Assembly: GCA_963815665.1 (NCBI GenBank) | Contig: CAWFHN010000011.1 | Location: 62,001 to 126,000 of the forward strand | DNA length: 64,000 nt | Direction: 5' to 3' | Source: DASUPK01 sp963815665 | GTDB taxonomy: Bacteria > Actinomycetota > Thermoleophilia > Solirubrobacterales > 70-9 | Shown: positions 6,547 to 13,861 of the stretch, one piece after another | How positions within the stretch are numbered: the stretch's first letter is position 1 | How the letters are laid out: the number at the start of each line of letters is the position of its first letter | Program-made: the position numbers and the translations under genes | The notes under the pieces: generated by a model | Seen by the model: only the letters and a program-made list of their open reading frames with translations | Told to the model about the DNA's origin: nothing | Databases searched by the model: none

Positions 6547-8337
6547 ATGACCGAGCGGGGCGACGACGACGAGGTGCGTATTCGCGGGGAGCCGCCCGCT
6601 CCGCCGGAGCCGTTCGATCCCTCGACCCGCGAATTCGCCGCCGTCCAGCCGGACGAGGAGCCGCGCACGCGCGAGGCCGAGCGGATCGAGCAACGCCACG
6701 AGGCGGTCTCGATGGACACCTCGACCTTCATGGCGATCCCGGCGCCGACGCCGAGCTCCCCGTTCATCCCTCCGGAGTTCGACGAGAAGGAGGGCCGGCT
6801 GGGCCGTTCAACCGCCTTCTTCTCGATCGCCACGGCCTTCTCGCGGGTTGCGGGCCTCGTCCGGGAGATCGTCGCGGCGAGCTACTTCGGGATCACCGGG
6901 CCGATGTCGGCGTTCACGATCGCCTTCCAGGTCCCGAACCTGGTCCGCTCGCTGTTCGCCGACGCGGCGATCCAGGCTGCCTTCGTGCCGGTCTTCACCG
7001 AGGAGCTGGAGAAGGGCAACAAGCGTGAGGCCTTCCGGCTCGCTTCGACGCTGATCTACCTGGTCACCCTGGTGCTCGGGGCGATCACGGCGCTCTTCAT
7101 CCTGCTCGCGCCGCTGATCACGCCGATATTCGCGCCGGGCTTCAGCGGCGAGATCCTCGACCTCACCGTCACGCTCTCGCAGATCCTCTTCCCGATCCTG
7201 ATCCTCCTGGGAGCGACGGGAATGGTGGTGGGGGTCCTGAACAGCTACGACCGCTTCGCAGCGTTCGCGGTCTCGCCGTTCTTCTGGAACGTGGTGATCA
7301 TCGCCGTGCTGGTTCTCCTCGAGCCGGCGTTCCACGGCAACGACCGGATCTACGCCTATGCGATCGGGGTGCTCGTCGGGACGGTGGTCCAGCTGGCGAT
7401 CCCGGCGTGGGACCTCCGCAACACGCCGTTCAAGCTGACCAGAGACTTCGACTGGCACATCCCGGAGGTGAAGCGCGTCCTGCTGCTGATGCTGCCGGTG
7501 ACGCTCAGCCTCGGGCTGATCAACTTCGACCTGCTGCTCAACAGCATCGTCGGCACCCTCGTATCGACCGAGGCCCCCGCGGCGATCGACAAGGCATTCC
7601 GGATCTACATGCTGCCCCAGGGGATCTTCTCGGTCGCCGTGGCGACGGTCACGTTCCCGACGCTCGCGCGGTTCGCGGCGCGGCAGGAGTGGGAGAGCCT
7701 GCGCTCGACGATGGCCAACGGGATGCGGCAGATCCTGCTGCTCCTGATTCCGGCAGCGGCCGCCGTGCTGGTGCTGTCGGTGCCGATGACCCGGCTCATC
7801 TACCAGCGGGGCGAGTTCGATGCGCACCAGACGCACCTCGTCGCGCAGGCGCTCTTCTGGTTCGCCTTCTCCCTGCCCTTCAACGGCCTGTATCTGATGC
7901 TCACGCGGACCTTCTTCAGCCTGCAGCGGCCGTGGATCCCCACGGCTGTGGCGGGATCGAACCTGGTCGTGGACATCATCTTCTCGTTCGCCCTGTACTC
8001 GCCCTTCGGTATCGGCGGGGTCGTCGCGGCGACGGTGATCGCAACCGTCTCCAGCGTCGTCGCGGAGGTGGTGATCCTGCGGCGCCAGCTCGTGGGGCTG
8101 GAGCTCACCCGCCTGATGGGAACCGCGGCCCGGGTGCTCGCCTCAGCGGCGCTGCTCGCCGGTGTGAGCTACCTGGTGTGGTACGGCCTGGACCAGGAGC
8201 TGGGCCGAAGCACGATCGCCCAGATCATCTCGCTCGGCGCTGGGCTGGCCGCCGGCTTCGCCACCTACTTCGGGGCGGTGCTGGCGCTGCGCGTCCCGGA
8301 GGCCAGGCAAATCATCCGGCTGGCGCGCCACATCTAG
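6547..8337 (+). CDS. murJ: MurJ-type lipid II flippase (MviN)
   Basis: A 596-residue integral membrane protein of the MATE/MOP superfamily that flips lipid II to the outer leaflet for peptidoglycan synthesis. The family hallmark is TAFSRVAGLVREIVAASYFG, followed by AFTIAFQVPNLVRSLFADAA and about 14 hydrophobic segments. Before the first helix there is an unusual hydrophilic extension of about 85 residues rich in Glu, Pro and Asp (EPPAPPEPFDPSTREF), which would lie in the cytoplasm. It starts right at the divergent promoter, so it may be real, but an internal start (ATG 6712 or 6730) would give a more standard N-terminus. Confidence 0.93.
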   Translation: MTERGDDDEVRIRGEPPAPPEPFDPSTREFAAVQPDEEPRTREAERIEQRHEAVSMDTSTFMAIPAPTPSSPFIPPEFDEKEGRLGRSTAFFSIATAFSRVAGLVREIVAASYFGITGPMSAFTIAFQVPNLVRSLFADAAIQAAFVPVFTEELEKGNKREAFRLASTLIYLVTLVLGAITALFILLAPLITPIFAPGFSGEILDLTVTLSQILFPILILLGATGMVVGVLNSYDRFAAFAVSPFFWNVVIIAVLVLLEPAFHGNDRIYAYAIGVLVGTVVQLAIPAWDLRNTPFKLTRDFDWHIPEVKRVLLLMLPVTLSLGLINFDLLLNSIVGTLVSTEAPAAIDKAFRIYMLPQGIFSVAVATVTFPTLARFAARQEWESLRSTMANGMRQILLLLIPAAAAVLVLSVPMTRLIYQRGEFDAHQTHLVAQALFWFAFSLPFNGLYLMLTRTFFSLQRPWIPTAVAGSNLVVDIIFSFALYSPFGIGGVVAATVIATVSSVVAEVVILRRQLVGLELTRLMGTAARVLASAALLAGVSYLVWYGLDQELGRSTIAQIISLGAGLAAGFATYFGAVLALRVPEARQIIRLARHI

Positions 8338-8354
8338 ACGGGCATACTTGGCCG

Positions 8355-8744
8355 ATCGCCTCGAATACTGAGATCGTCGATCGGATCCTCGATCTCTGGA
8401 TGGGCTTGCAGCCGATCCCCCCGGAGCTGATGCACCAGGACGTCGAGTGGGTGAATCCGCCCGATGCGATCGAGACCGGGACGCGCCAGGGCCGCGAGAG
8501 CTTCGCGGAGGCCGGATCGGCGTTTCGGGGGGCCTACAGCGCGATCGAGATCGAGGTCGAGCGGCGAGTCGAGCACGGCGATGCCGTGGTTTTGATCGCG
8601 GAGATCCGGTTCCAGGGTCGCGGGAGCGGCATCGAGGTCCGCCAGCGCATAGGAATGGCGTTCACGATTCGCGACGGATTGATGGAGCGCTTCGAGTGGT
8701 CCAACGATCCGGAAGGGCTGATCGCCGACGTGGAGCGGGACTAG
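8355..8744 (+). CDS. SnoaL/NTF2-like protein, probable ATC start
   Basis: An NTF2-fold protein of about 129 residues (SnoaL-like; ligand-binding or small-molecule isomerase fold). The N-terminal helix reads SNTEIVDRILDLWMGL, then HQDVEWVNPPDAIETGTRQG with the typical aromatic-lined pocket, and strands ending RFEWSNDPEG. No ATG, GTG or TTG lies in frame near the expected start. ATG 8400 would remove the first helix. ATC at 8355 gives the expected [M]ASNTEIV start and follows CATACT (8343-8348) by exactly six bases, the leaderless spacing used across this window. Function is unknown. The stop overlaps that of soxR in a shared CTAG. Confidence 0.75.
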   Translation: MASNTEIVDRILDLWMGLQPIPPELMHQDVEWVNPPDAIETGTRQGRESFAEAGSAFRGAYSAIEIEVERRVEHGDAVVLIAEIRFQGRGSGIEVRQRIGMAFTIRDGLMERFEWSNDPEGLIADVERD

Positions 8745-9190
8745 ACCGGGCGCGGGTCTCCGACCCAGTAGCGCGGGCCCGGGCCGGAGCGGGCCGCCCG
8801 GTCCCCAGGGTTGGCGAGCTTGCAACGGTCGAGCGAGAGGCAGCCGCAGCCGATGCACTCGGTCAGGCCCGCGCGAAGGCGCTCGAGCTCCGCGATCCGA
8901 TCGTCGATCCGCGAGGTCCAGCCGCTGGAGAGGCGGGACCAGTCGCGGCGCGTGGGGGCCCGGTCGGGAGGGAGCTTGGAGAGCTCGTTCGCAATCTCGC
9001 TCAGCGTCAGGCCGATCCGCTGGGCGAAGACGATGAACGCAATCCGCCGCAGTACCGACCGCGGGTAGCGGCGATGGCCCGATCCGGCGCGCTCGGAGGT
9101 GATCAGCTCGCGGTCCTCGTAGAAGCGAAGAGCGGAGGCGGCGACGCCACTCCGCTTGGCCACCTCGCTGATGGTGAGCAGTTCCTCCAT
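8741..9190 (-). CDS. soxR: SoxR-type redox-sensing MerR regulator
   Basis: A 149-residue MerR-family activator. The winged helix is TISEVAKRSGVAASALRFYE; a dimerisation helix and then the [2Fe-2S] cluster motif CIGCGCLSLDRC (C-x2-C-x-C-x5-C) define SoxR. Oxidation of the cluster by redox-cycling compounds or nitric oxide makes SoxR untwist target promoters. The start is ATG 9190 (MEELLTISEV); the open frame extends further but into the operator. It is divergent from a DUF5519 gene across an 87-bp region that carries a near-perfect SoxR box, so that gene is the obvious target. Autoregulation is also possible. Confidence 0.93.
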   Translation of the reverse strand: MEELLTISEVAKRSGVAASALRFYEDRELITSERAGSGHRRYPRSVLRRIAFIVFAQRIGLTLSEIANELSKLPPDRAPTRRDWSRLSSGWTSRIDDRIAELERLRAGLTECIGCGCLSLDRCKLANPGDRAARSGPGPRYWVGDPRPV

Positions 9191-9216
9191 TCCGACAAGA
9201 GAAGCATGAATCGCCC

Positions 9217-9247
9217 TTGACTTCAAGTTCACTTGAGCTTGTAACTT
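9217..9247 (+). promoter_or_regulatory. SoxR operator inside a 19-bp-spacer promoter
   Basis: TTGACT (-35, 9217-9222) and TAACTT (-10, 9242-9247) are separated by 19 bp, the over-long spacer typical of MerR/SoxR promoters. The spacer holds the perfect inverted repeat TCAAGT-TC-ACTTGA (9223-9236), matching the known SoxR box (CCTCAAGTTAACTTGAGG). It drives the plus-strand DUF5519 gene. Confidence 0.9.
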
Positions 9248-9277
9248 TGCCGCCACACCCACCCAGAGGAGGCGCGC

Positions 9278-9628
9278 ATGTCCGAGAGGAAATCAGCCAG
9301 CGAGACGATCACCGAGGAGGTCACCTCCTGGCCCGAAGTCGAATCTGGATACGGCAGGAGAGGCGAATGGGGATTCCGCGTCAACGGACGCGAGCTCGGC
9401 CATCTGCACGGCGATCACGCGGCTCACTTCAGCTTCGGCAAGGAGCTCGGCACCGCTCTGCGTGAGCAGGGCCGCGTGGTCGATCACCCGGTCTTCCCGG
9501 GCAAGAACGCGATGGCCGCTCGGCGGATCGATGACGACGATGACGTCCGCGACGTGATTGAGCTGATGCGGCTCAACTACGACCGCGTCGTCGCCCGGTA
9601 CGGGCTGTCATCGCCCGCCGCCGCCTGA
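9278..9628 (+). CDS. DUF5519 ('luciferase-domain') protein, SoxR target
   Basis: A 116-residue cytoplasmic protein that resembles the DUF5519 family (ITEEVTSWPEVESGYGRRG, FRVNGRELGHLHGD, then VIELMRLNYDRV). The family is small and biochemically uncharacterised; the 'luciferase' label in databases is not evidence of light emission. ATG 9278 has a strong Shine-Dalgarno (AGAGGAGG). Because the promoter is a SoxR type with the operator between -35 and -10, the gene is predicted to be induced by redox-active compounds, making it a candidate oxidative-stress or detoxification factor. The family assignment is from pattern memory only. Confidence 0.75.
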   Translation: MSERKSASETITEEVTSWPEVESGYGRRGEWGFRVNGRELGHLHGDHAAHFSFGKELGTALREQGRVVDHPVFPGKNAMAARRIDDDDDVRDVIELMRLNYDRVVARYGLSSPAAA

Positions 9629-9686
9629 GATCGGCGAGGCCACATTCCGTCGCGGGGCAACCCTGATCGGGCGTTAGCGTGGGCGT

Positions 9687-10271
9687 GTGCGAATCGACCA
9701 TGTGATCTGGGCCGCCGGCGATCTCGACGTCGCGGCGTCCCGCATCGAGGACGAGCTCGGTTTGAGGGCGGCTCCAGGCGGCAGGCATGAGGGCCACGGC
9801 ACCCACAACCGGATCGTCCCCCTGGGGGGCGGCTACCTGGAGCTGTTGGCGGTCGCCGATGCCGACGAGGCGGCCGGCTCGCCGATCGGCAGTGCCGTGC
9901 AGGCCCATCTCGCGGGCCAGGGCGACGGGCTGTTCGCCTGGTGCGTCGCCGTCGGGGACATCGACTCGGTTGCGGAGCGACTCCGTCTGCCGGTGACGGG
10001 TGTCACGCGGAAGGGCCTCACCGCTCGGCTCGCCGGCGTTGAGGAAGCCCTTGGGCAGGCGACGCGGCCCTTCTTCATCGAGCGCGACGAGGGCATCCCG
10101 GATCCGGGCGCCGCTGGGGGCGCCGGCGGAATCACCTGGGTTGAGGTGTCCGGCGACGGCAGCACGCTCGATGGCTGGATCGGTGGCGCGGAGCTGCCGG
10201 TCCGCATCGTCGATGGGCCGCCCGGGCTGCGGGCCGTGGGGATCGGAGATCGCGAGCTTCGCACCCCATAG
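9687..10271 (+). CDS. Glyoxalase-like (VOC) domain protein
   Basis: A 194-residue protein of the Glyoxalase_3-like branch of the vicinal-oxygen-chelate superfamily. The N-terminus MRIDHVIWAAGDLDVAASRI has the metal-ligand His of the first beta-alpha-beta unit. GTHNRIVPLGGGYLELLAV contains further expected ligands, and Glu is supplied by YLELL. The start GTG 9687 follows TAGCGT (9675-9680) by six bases, so the mRNA is probably leaderless. The substrate is unknown. It lies alone between a SoxR-controlled gene and lepA. Confidence 0.85.
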   Translation: MRIDHVIWAAGDLDVAASRIEDELGLRAAPGGRHEGHGTHNRIVPLGGGYLELLAVADADEAAGSPIGSAVQAHLAGQGDGLFAWCVAVGDIDSVAERLRLPVTGVTRKGLTARLAGVEEALGQATRPFFIERDEGIPDPGAAGGAGGITWVEVSGDGSTLDGWIGGAELPVRIVDGPPGLRAVGIGDRELRTP

Positions 10272-10301
10272 CCGTCCCGGCCCTACCCTTCCACTCCGCC
10301 C

Positions 10302-12107
10302 ATGGACCGCATCCGCAACTTCTCGATCATCGCCCACATCGACCACGGCAAGTCGACGCTCGCGGATCGAATCCTCGAGCTCACAGGCGCGGTCGACGCG
10401 CGCACGCACGTGCCGCAGATGCTCGACTCGATGGAGCTCGAGCGCGAGCGGGGGATCACGATCAAGGCCCAGGCCGTGCGGGTCGCCTACACGGCTGCGG
10501 ACGGGCAGACGTACAACCTGCATCTGATCGACACCCCGGGGCACGTCGACTTCTCGTATGAGGTCTCGCGGAGCCTCGCCGCCTGCGAGGGGGCTCTGCT
10601 GGTCGTCGATGCCGCTCAGGGCGTCGAGGCGCAAACGGTGGCCAACGCGTATGCGGCGATCGACGCCGGGCTCGAGCTGATCCCGGTTCTCAACAAGGTG
10701 GACCTACCGGGCGCCGATCCGGACGGCGTCGCCGCGCAGGTGGCCGACCTGCTCGGTGGCGATCCGGGTGAGGCGTTGCGCATCTCGGCCAAGACCGGAG
10801 AGGGCGTCACCGACGTGCTCGAGTCGATCGTCCAGCGGATCCCGCCACCGGCGGGCGAGCCCGAGGCGCCCCCCAGGGCGCTGATCTTCGATTCCGAGTT
10901 CGACCAATACCGGGGCGTCGTTGCGTTCGTGCGGATGGTCGACGGCCGGTTCGCCAAGGAGGAGCCGATCAAGGCGATGCAGGCCGGGACCCAGGCCGAC
11001 ATCGATGACATCGGGTTCTTCACCCCCAAGATGACGCCCGCGAAGGGGATGGCGGCGGGAGAGGTCGGCTACGTGATCACCGGCATCAAGGACGTCACCA
11101 AGCTCCGCGTCGGCGACACGTTGACCAGCCGTGAGCAAACGGCGGCCACGGCGCTGCCCGGATACCGGGAGGTCCGGCCGATGGTCTTCTGCGGGCTCTT
11201 CCCAATCGACACCGATCGGTACTCGGACCTCCGCGACGCGCTCGACCGGCTCGCCCTGAACGACGCCGCGCTCTCATATGAGCCCGAGACCTCGGATGCC
11301 CTGGGCTTCGGCTTTCGCTGCGGGTTCCTCGGCCTGCTCCACATGGACATCGTCCGCGAGCGGCTCGAGCGCGAGTACGACCTCGAGCTGCTCGCCACAA
11401 CGCCCAACGTGCGCTACGAGGTGACCCTGATCAACACGGGGGAGGTGGTCGAGGTCCGCAGCCCGACCGACATGCCCGATCCGGCGGAGATCGAATCGAT
11501 CTCCGAGCCCTTCATCCGGGCGACGATCATCACGCCCAACGACTTCGTCGGGCCGGTGATGGAGCTCTGCCAGAAGCGCCGCGGCGAGCACGTCGGCCTG
11601 CACTACCTGTCGCCGACGCGGGTCCAGGTCCAGTACGACCTGCCGCTCGCCGAGATCGTGCTCGACTTCTTCGACCAGCTCAAGTCGCGGAGCAAGGGCT
11701 ACGCGTCGCTCGACTACGAGCCAATCGAGAACCGGCCCTCGGACCTGGTCAAGCTCGACGTGTTGCTCGCCGGCGACAAGGTGGACGCCCTCTCGCTGAT
11801 CGTCCACAAGGAGGCCTCCTACGACCAGGGCCGCACGCTGGTGGAGCGCCTGCGCAAGACCATCCCGCGGCAGCAGTTCGACGTCCCGGTGCAGGCCGCG
11901 ATCGGCGCCAACGTGATCGCCCGCGAGACCGTCAAGGCCGTCCGCAAGGACGTCACGGCGAAGCTCTACGGCGGGGACGTCAGCCGGAAGAAGAAGCTGC
12001 TCGAGAAGCAGAAGAAGGGCAAGAAGCGGATGAAGCAGGTCGGCGCGGTCGAGGTCCCGCAGGAGGCTTTCCTCGCCGTGCTCGAGATGGACGGGGATGG
12101 CAGGTAG
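10302..12107 (+). CDS. lepA: Elongation factor 4 (LepA)
   Basis: A 601-residue ribosome-associated GTPase implicated in translation initiation and back-translocation. G1 is AHIDHGKSTLADRI, G2 includes RGITIKAQ, G3 is DTPGHVDFSYEV and G4 is NKVDLPGA. After the EF-G-like domains II, III and V comes the LepA-specific C-terminal domain (KRMKQVGAVEVPQEAFLAVL). The start ATG 10302 lies twelve bases after TACCCT (10284-10289), implying a leader of about five bases and no Shine-Dalgarno. Length and all motifs are standard. Confidence 0.97.
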   Translation: MDRIRNFSIIAHIDHGKSTLADRILELTGAVDARTHVPQMLDSMELERERGITIKAQAVRVAYTAADGQTYNLHLIDTPGHVDFSYEVSRSLAACEGALLVVDAAQGVEAQTVANAYAAIDAGLELIPVLNKVDLPGADPDGVAAQVADLLGGDPGEALRISAKTGEGVTDVLESIVQRIPPPAGEPEAPPRALIFDSEFDQYRGVVAFVRMVDGRFAKEEPIKAMQAGTQADIDDIGFFTPKMTPAKGMAAGEVGYVITGIKDVTKLRVGDTLTSREQTAATALPGYREVRPMVFCGLFPIDTDRYSDLRDALDRLALNDAALSYEPETSDALGFGFRCGFLGLLHMDIVRERLEREYDLELLATTPNVRYEVTLINTGEVVEVRSPTDMPDPAEIESISEPFIRATIITPNDFVGPVMELCQKRRGEHVGLHYLSPTRVQVQYDLPLAEIVLDFFDQLKSRSKGYASLDYEPIENRPSDLVKLDVLLAGDKVDALSLIVHKEASYDQGRTLVERLRKTIPRQQFDVPVQAAIGANVIARETVKAVRKDVTAKLYGGDVSRKKKLLEKQKKGKKRMKQVGAVEVPQEAFLAVLEMDGDGR

Positions 12108-12127
12108 CGAGGAGCGAGAAGGAATCG

Positions 12128-12745
12128 CTAGTCGGCGCTGACTCGGCGCAGGGGTAGCCCGAGCCGGCGTTCCACCTTCGCCAGCGGGTCCTTGCCGTTG
12201 CCGGTGAGCAGAATCACCTCGTCGGCGGCGAAGTCGCGAAGCTCGTCCTCCATCGCCTGGGCGGGGTCGTGATCCCCGACGGATCCGCTCACGGGTAGCC
12301 CGGCGGCGACCAGCGCGCCGGCGGACCGGGCCAGGCTGCCCTCGGCCTCCCTACGGGCTTCGTCCTCCGCAGAGAGCCAGCGATCGAGCCGGTGGCTCGG
12401 GACGGGCACGACCACGCGGACGTCCTTCGCGGATCCCGCGAGCCGCGCGATGCGCTGCGCGGAGTCCGCGGTCGCCTCGGTGACCGCGACCACCAGAACG
12501 CGATGGCCACTGTCCGCGGACTCGGCGACCTCGAGCCGCAGGTTTGGCTTCGCCCGTGAGGCGAAGACGACGAGCGCAGTGGCGGCGACCGCGCCGACCG
12601 CCATCCCCAGCCCGGCCCCGACCAGCCCCGCGAGAGCCATGGACGCCACGATCGACGCGCAGATCAGCGCGATGATCAGCGGGATCGCCAGGGGGCGAAA
12701 CCGCATCCCACCCTCGGGATCCGTGGTGGTCAGGAACGAGGACAC
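12128..12745 (-). CDS. Membrane protein with universal-stress-like domain
   Basis: A 205-residue protein. Two adjacent transmembrane helices (RPLAIPLIIALICASIVASM and GLGMAVGAVAATALVVFAS) anchor a cytoplasmic alpha/beta domain (HRVLVVAVTEATADSAQRI, VRVVVPVPSHRLDRWL, FAADEVILLTG) that looks like a universal stress protein/nucleotide-binding fold. The G-2x-G-9x-G(S/T) ATP motif is not clear, so nucleotide binding is uncertain. GTG 12745 is the start; TAGGCT (12762-12757) lies eleven bases upstream. It is convergent with lepA. Confidence 0.65.
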   Translation of the reverse strand: MSSFLTTTDPEGGMRFRPLAIPLIIALICASIVASMALAGLVGAGLGMAVGAVAATALVVFASRAKPNLRLEVAESADSGHRVLVVAVTEATADSAQRIARLAGSAKDVRVVVPVPSHRLDRWLSAEDEARREAEGSLARSAGALVAAGLPVSGSVGDHDPAQAMEDELRDFAADEVILLTGNGKDPLAKVERRLGLPLRRVSAD

Positions 12746-12815
12746 CTTCGGTTCCTAGCCTAGCCACGCCGCCCCGAAGCGGCGCGCGGCACCGCTCTGT
12801 GCCTAGAATCGCGCG

Positions 12816-12985
12816 CCTGAGATGACCGATCCCACGACCCTGCACGCCTGGACAACGGCCGCGGCCGTCGCATCTCGGAGTCCTCGCGCTCGCCCTTGCC
12901 GCCAGCAAGGGTTTCGCCCTGCGTCCCCCGACCTGCTCGGCCGCGTCCGCCGCCAGGCGCACATTGCCGTGGGGTCGATCATCTG
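12816..12985 (+). promoter_or_regulatory. Highly structured leader of the hadA-hadB operon
   Basis: A TAGAAT box (12804-12809) predicts transcription from about 12816. Bases 12820-12836 pair with 12968-12984 in a 17-position stem with one C-A mismatch and one G-U. Inside it lie a 7-bp stem (12845-12851 with 12953-12959), a possible 8-bp stem (12860-12867 with 12938-12945), a 14-bp palindrome ACGGCCGCGGCCGT (12855-12868), and a perfect hairpin CCCTTGC-CGCCA-GCAAGGG (12893-12911). The outer stem ends one base before the hadA ATG (12986), so folding should restrict its translation. No known riboswitch class was recognised. Confidence 0.6.
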
Positions 12986-12986
12986 A
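12822..12986 (+). CDS. 54-residue leader ORF overlapping hadA start
   Basis: The frame from ATG 12822 to TGA 12984-12986 encodes a 54-residue Arg/Ala/Pro-rich peptide (MTDPTTLHAWTTAAAVASRS..., ending RRQAHIAVGSII). It has no domain I know. Its TGA overlaps the hadA ATG as TGATG, so ribosomes finishing it could restart on hadA. Translating it would also melt the leader stem. It starts thirteen bases after the TAGAAT box, so it would be nearly leaderless. It may be a regulatory leader peptide, a small protein, or fortuitous. Confidence 0.45.
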   Translation: MTDPTTLHAWTTAAAVASRSPRARPCRQQGFRPASPDLLGRVRRQAHIAVGSII

Positions 12987-13426
12987 TGCCCGTCAAGACC
13001 GATGCAATCGGCAAGCAGTGGCCCGCGACCACCTACGAGGTCGGCGCCGAGAAGATCCGCGAGTTCGCCGACGCGATCGGGGCATCCAACCCGGTCCACC
13101 GCGAGCACGAGGCCGCCAAGTCGGCCGGCTTCCGCGACCTGGTCGCTCCGCCGATGTTCTGCGTCGTCTACAGCGCCCGGGCGATGGGCCCGGCGATCCT
13201 GGATCCGGACGTCGGCATCAACCTGGCGACGATGCTGCACGGCTCACAGGAGTTCGAGTGGGATGAGCCCGTCTGCGACGGCGATGCGATCAAGACCGCC
13301 GCGACCTGCAGGGAGATCTACGAGAAGGACGGCAAGGGCTTCTACGTCTTCGAGACGGTCTCCACCAACCAGGACGGCGGTCAGACGGTCAAGGGGACCT
13401 GGACCAACATCGTCAGAGGGGTCTGA
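12986..13426 (+). CDS. hadA: FAS1-like/MaoC-type (3R)-hydroxyacyl dehydratase subunit A
   Basis: A 146-residue hot-dog-fold protein resembling HadA/FAS1-like dehydratase subunits. YEVGAEKIREFADAIGASNP and VAPPMFCVVYSARAMG are the recognisable segments. In the HadAB system this non-catalytic subunit stabilises the substrate channel while HadB carries the hydratase motif; together they dehydrate 3-hydroxyacyl-ACP or -CoA. The start is ATG 12986, at the foot of the leader stem; a longer open frame upstream is not used. hadB follows after two bases. Whether the substrate is ACP- or CoA-bound cannot be told from sequence. Confidence 0.88.
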   Translation: MPVKTDAIGKQWPATTYEVGAEKIREFADAIGASNPVHREHEAAKSAGFRDLVAPPMFCVVYSARAMGPAILDPDVGINLATMLHGSQEFEWDEPVCDGDAIKTAATCREIYEKDGKGFYVFETVSTNQDGGQTVKGTWTNIVRGV

Positions 13427-13428
13427 AC

Positions 13429-13833
13429 ATGGCCGATCTCAAGGAGCTCGAGGAAGGCGACGCCATCCCGGAGCTGAGGGTGACGCCGGACAAGTACCTG
13501 CCGCATCGCTATGCGGGCGCGTCGGGGGACTTCAACCCGATCCACATCGACCCGGAGTTCGCCAAGGCCGTCGGGCTCCCCGGCAACATCCTCCACGGGC
13601 TCTGGATGATGGCCCAGGTCGCCCGGGGCAACGCCCAGCTCGCCGATGGCGACCCACGGGCGCTCAAACGGCTCTCCGTCCAGTTCAGGGGAATGGGCTT
13701 TCCCGAGCAGGAGCTGGTCGTCACCGGCACGGTCAGGGAGGCCGGCGATGGCCGCGTGCTGATCGACACCGTGGCTACGCAGGGCGAGAACCAGGTGATC
13801 AGGAACGCCCAGGCAGAGCTCGGCGCCGGGTAG
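13429..13833 (+). CDS. hadB: MaoC-like (3R)-hydroxyacyl dehydratase subunit B
   Basis: A 134-residue catalytic partner of HadA. The hydratase-2 motif is complete: YAGASGDFNPIHIDPEFAK, with catalytic Asp and His. GNILHGLWMMAQVARG follows as in other MaoC proteins. ATG 13429 lies two bases after the hadA stop (TGAACATG), so translation is coupled. The pair is a compact operon under the structured leader upstream and ends before hrcA, which has its own promoter. Confidence 0.92.
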   Translation: MADLKELEEGDAIPELRVTPDKYLPHRYAGASGDFNPIHIDPEFAKAVGLPGNILHGLWMMAQVARGNAQLADGDPRALKRLSVQFRGMGFPEQELVVTGTVREAGDGRVLIDTVATQGENQVIRNAQAELGAG

Positions 13834-13861
13834 CGCACCCGACGTTCCTATCATCAGCTCT

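Noticed and set aside
12803..13240. Minus-strand 145-codon frame through the hadA leader
   Set aside because: It covers the hadA N-terminus in antisense and shows no recognisable protein features; the inverted repeats are better explained by RNA folding.
13834..13861. CIRCE operator for HrcA
   Set aside because: No TTAGCACTC-N9-GAGTGCTAA-like repeat is present between hadB and hrcA.
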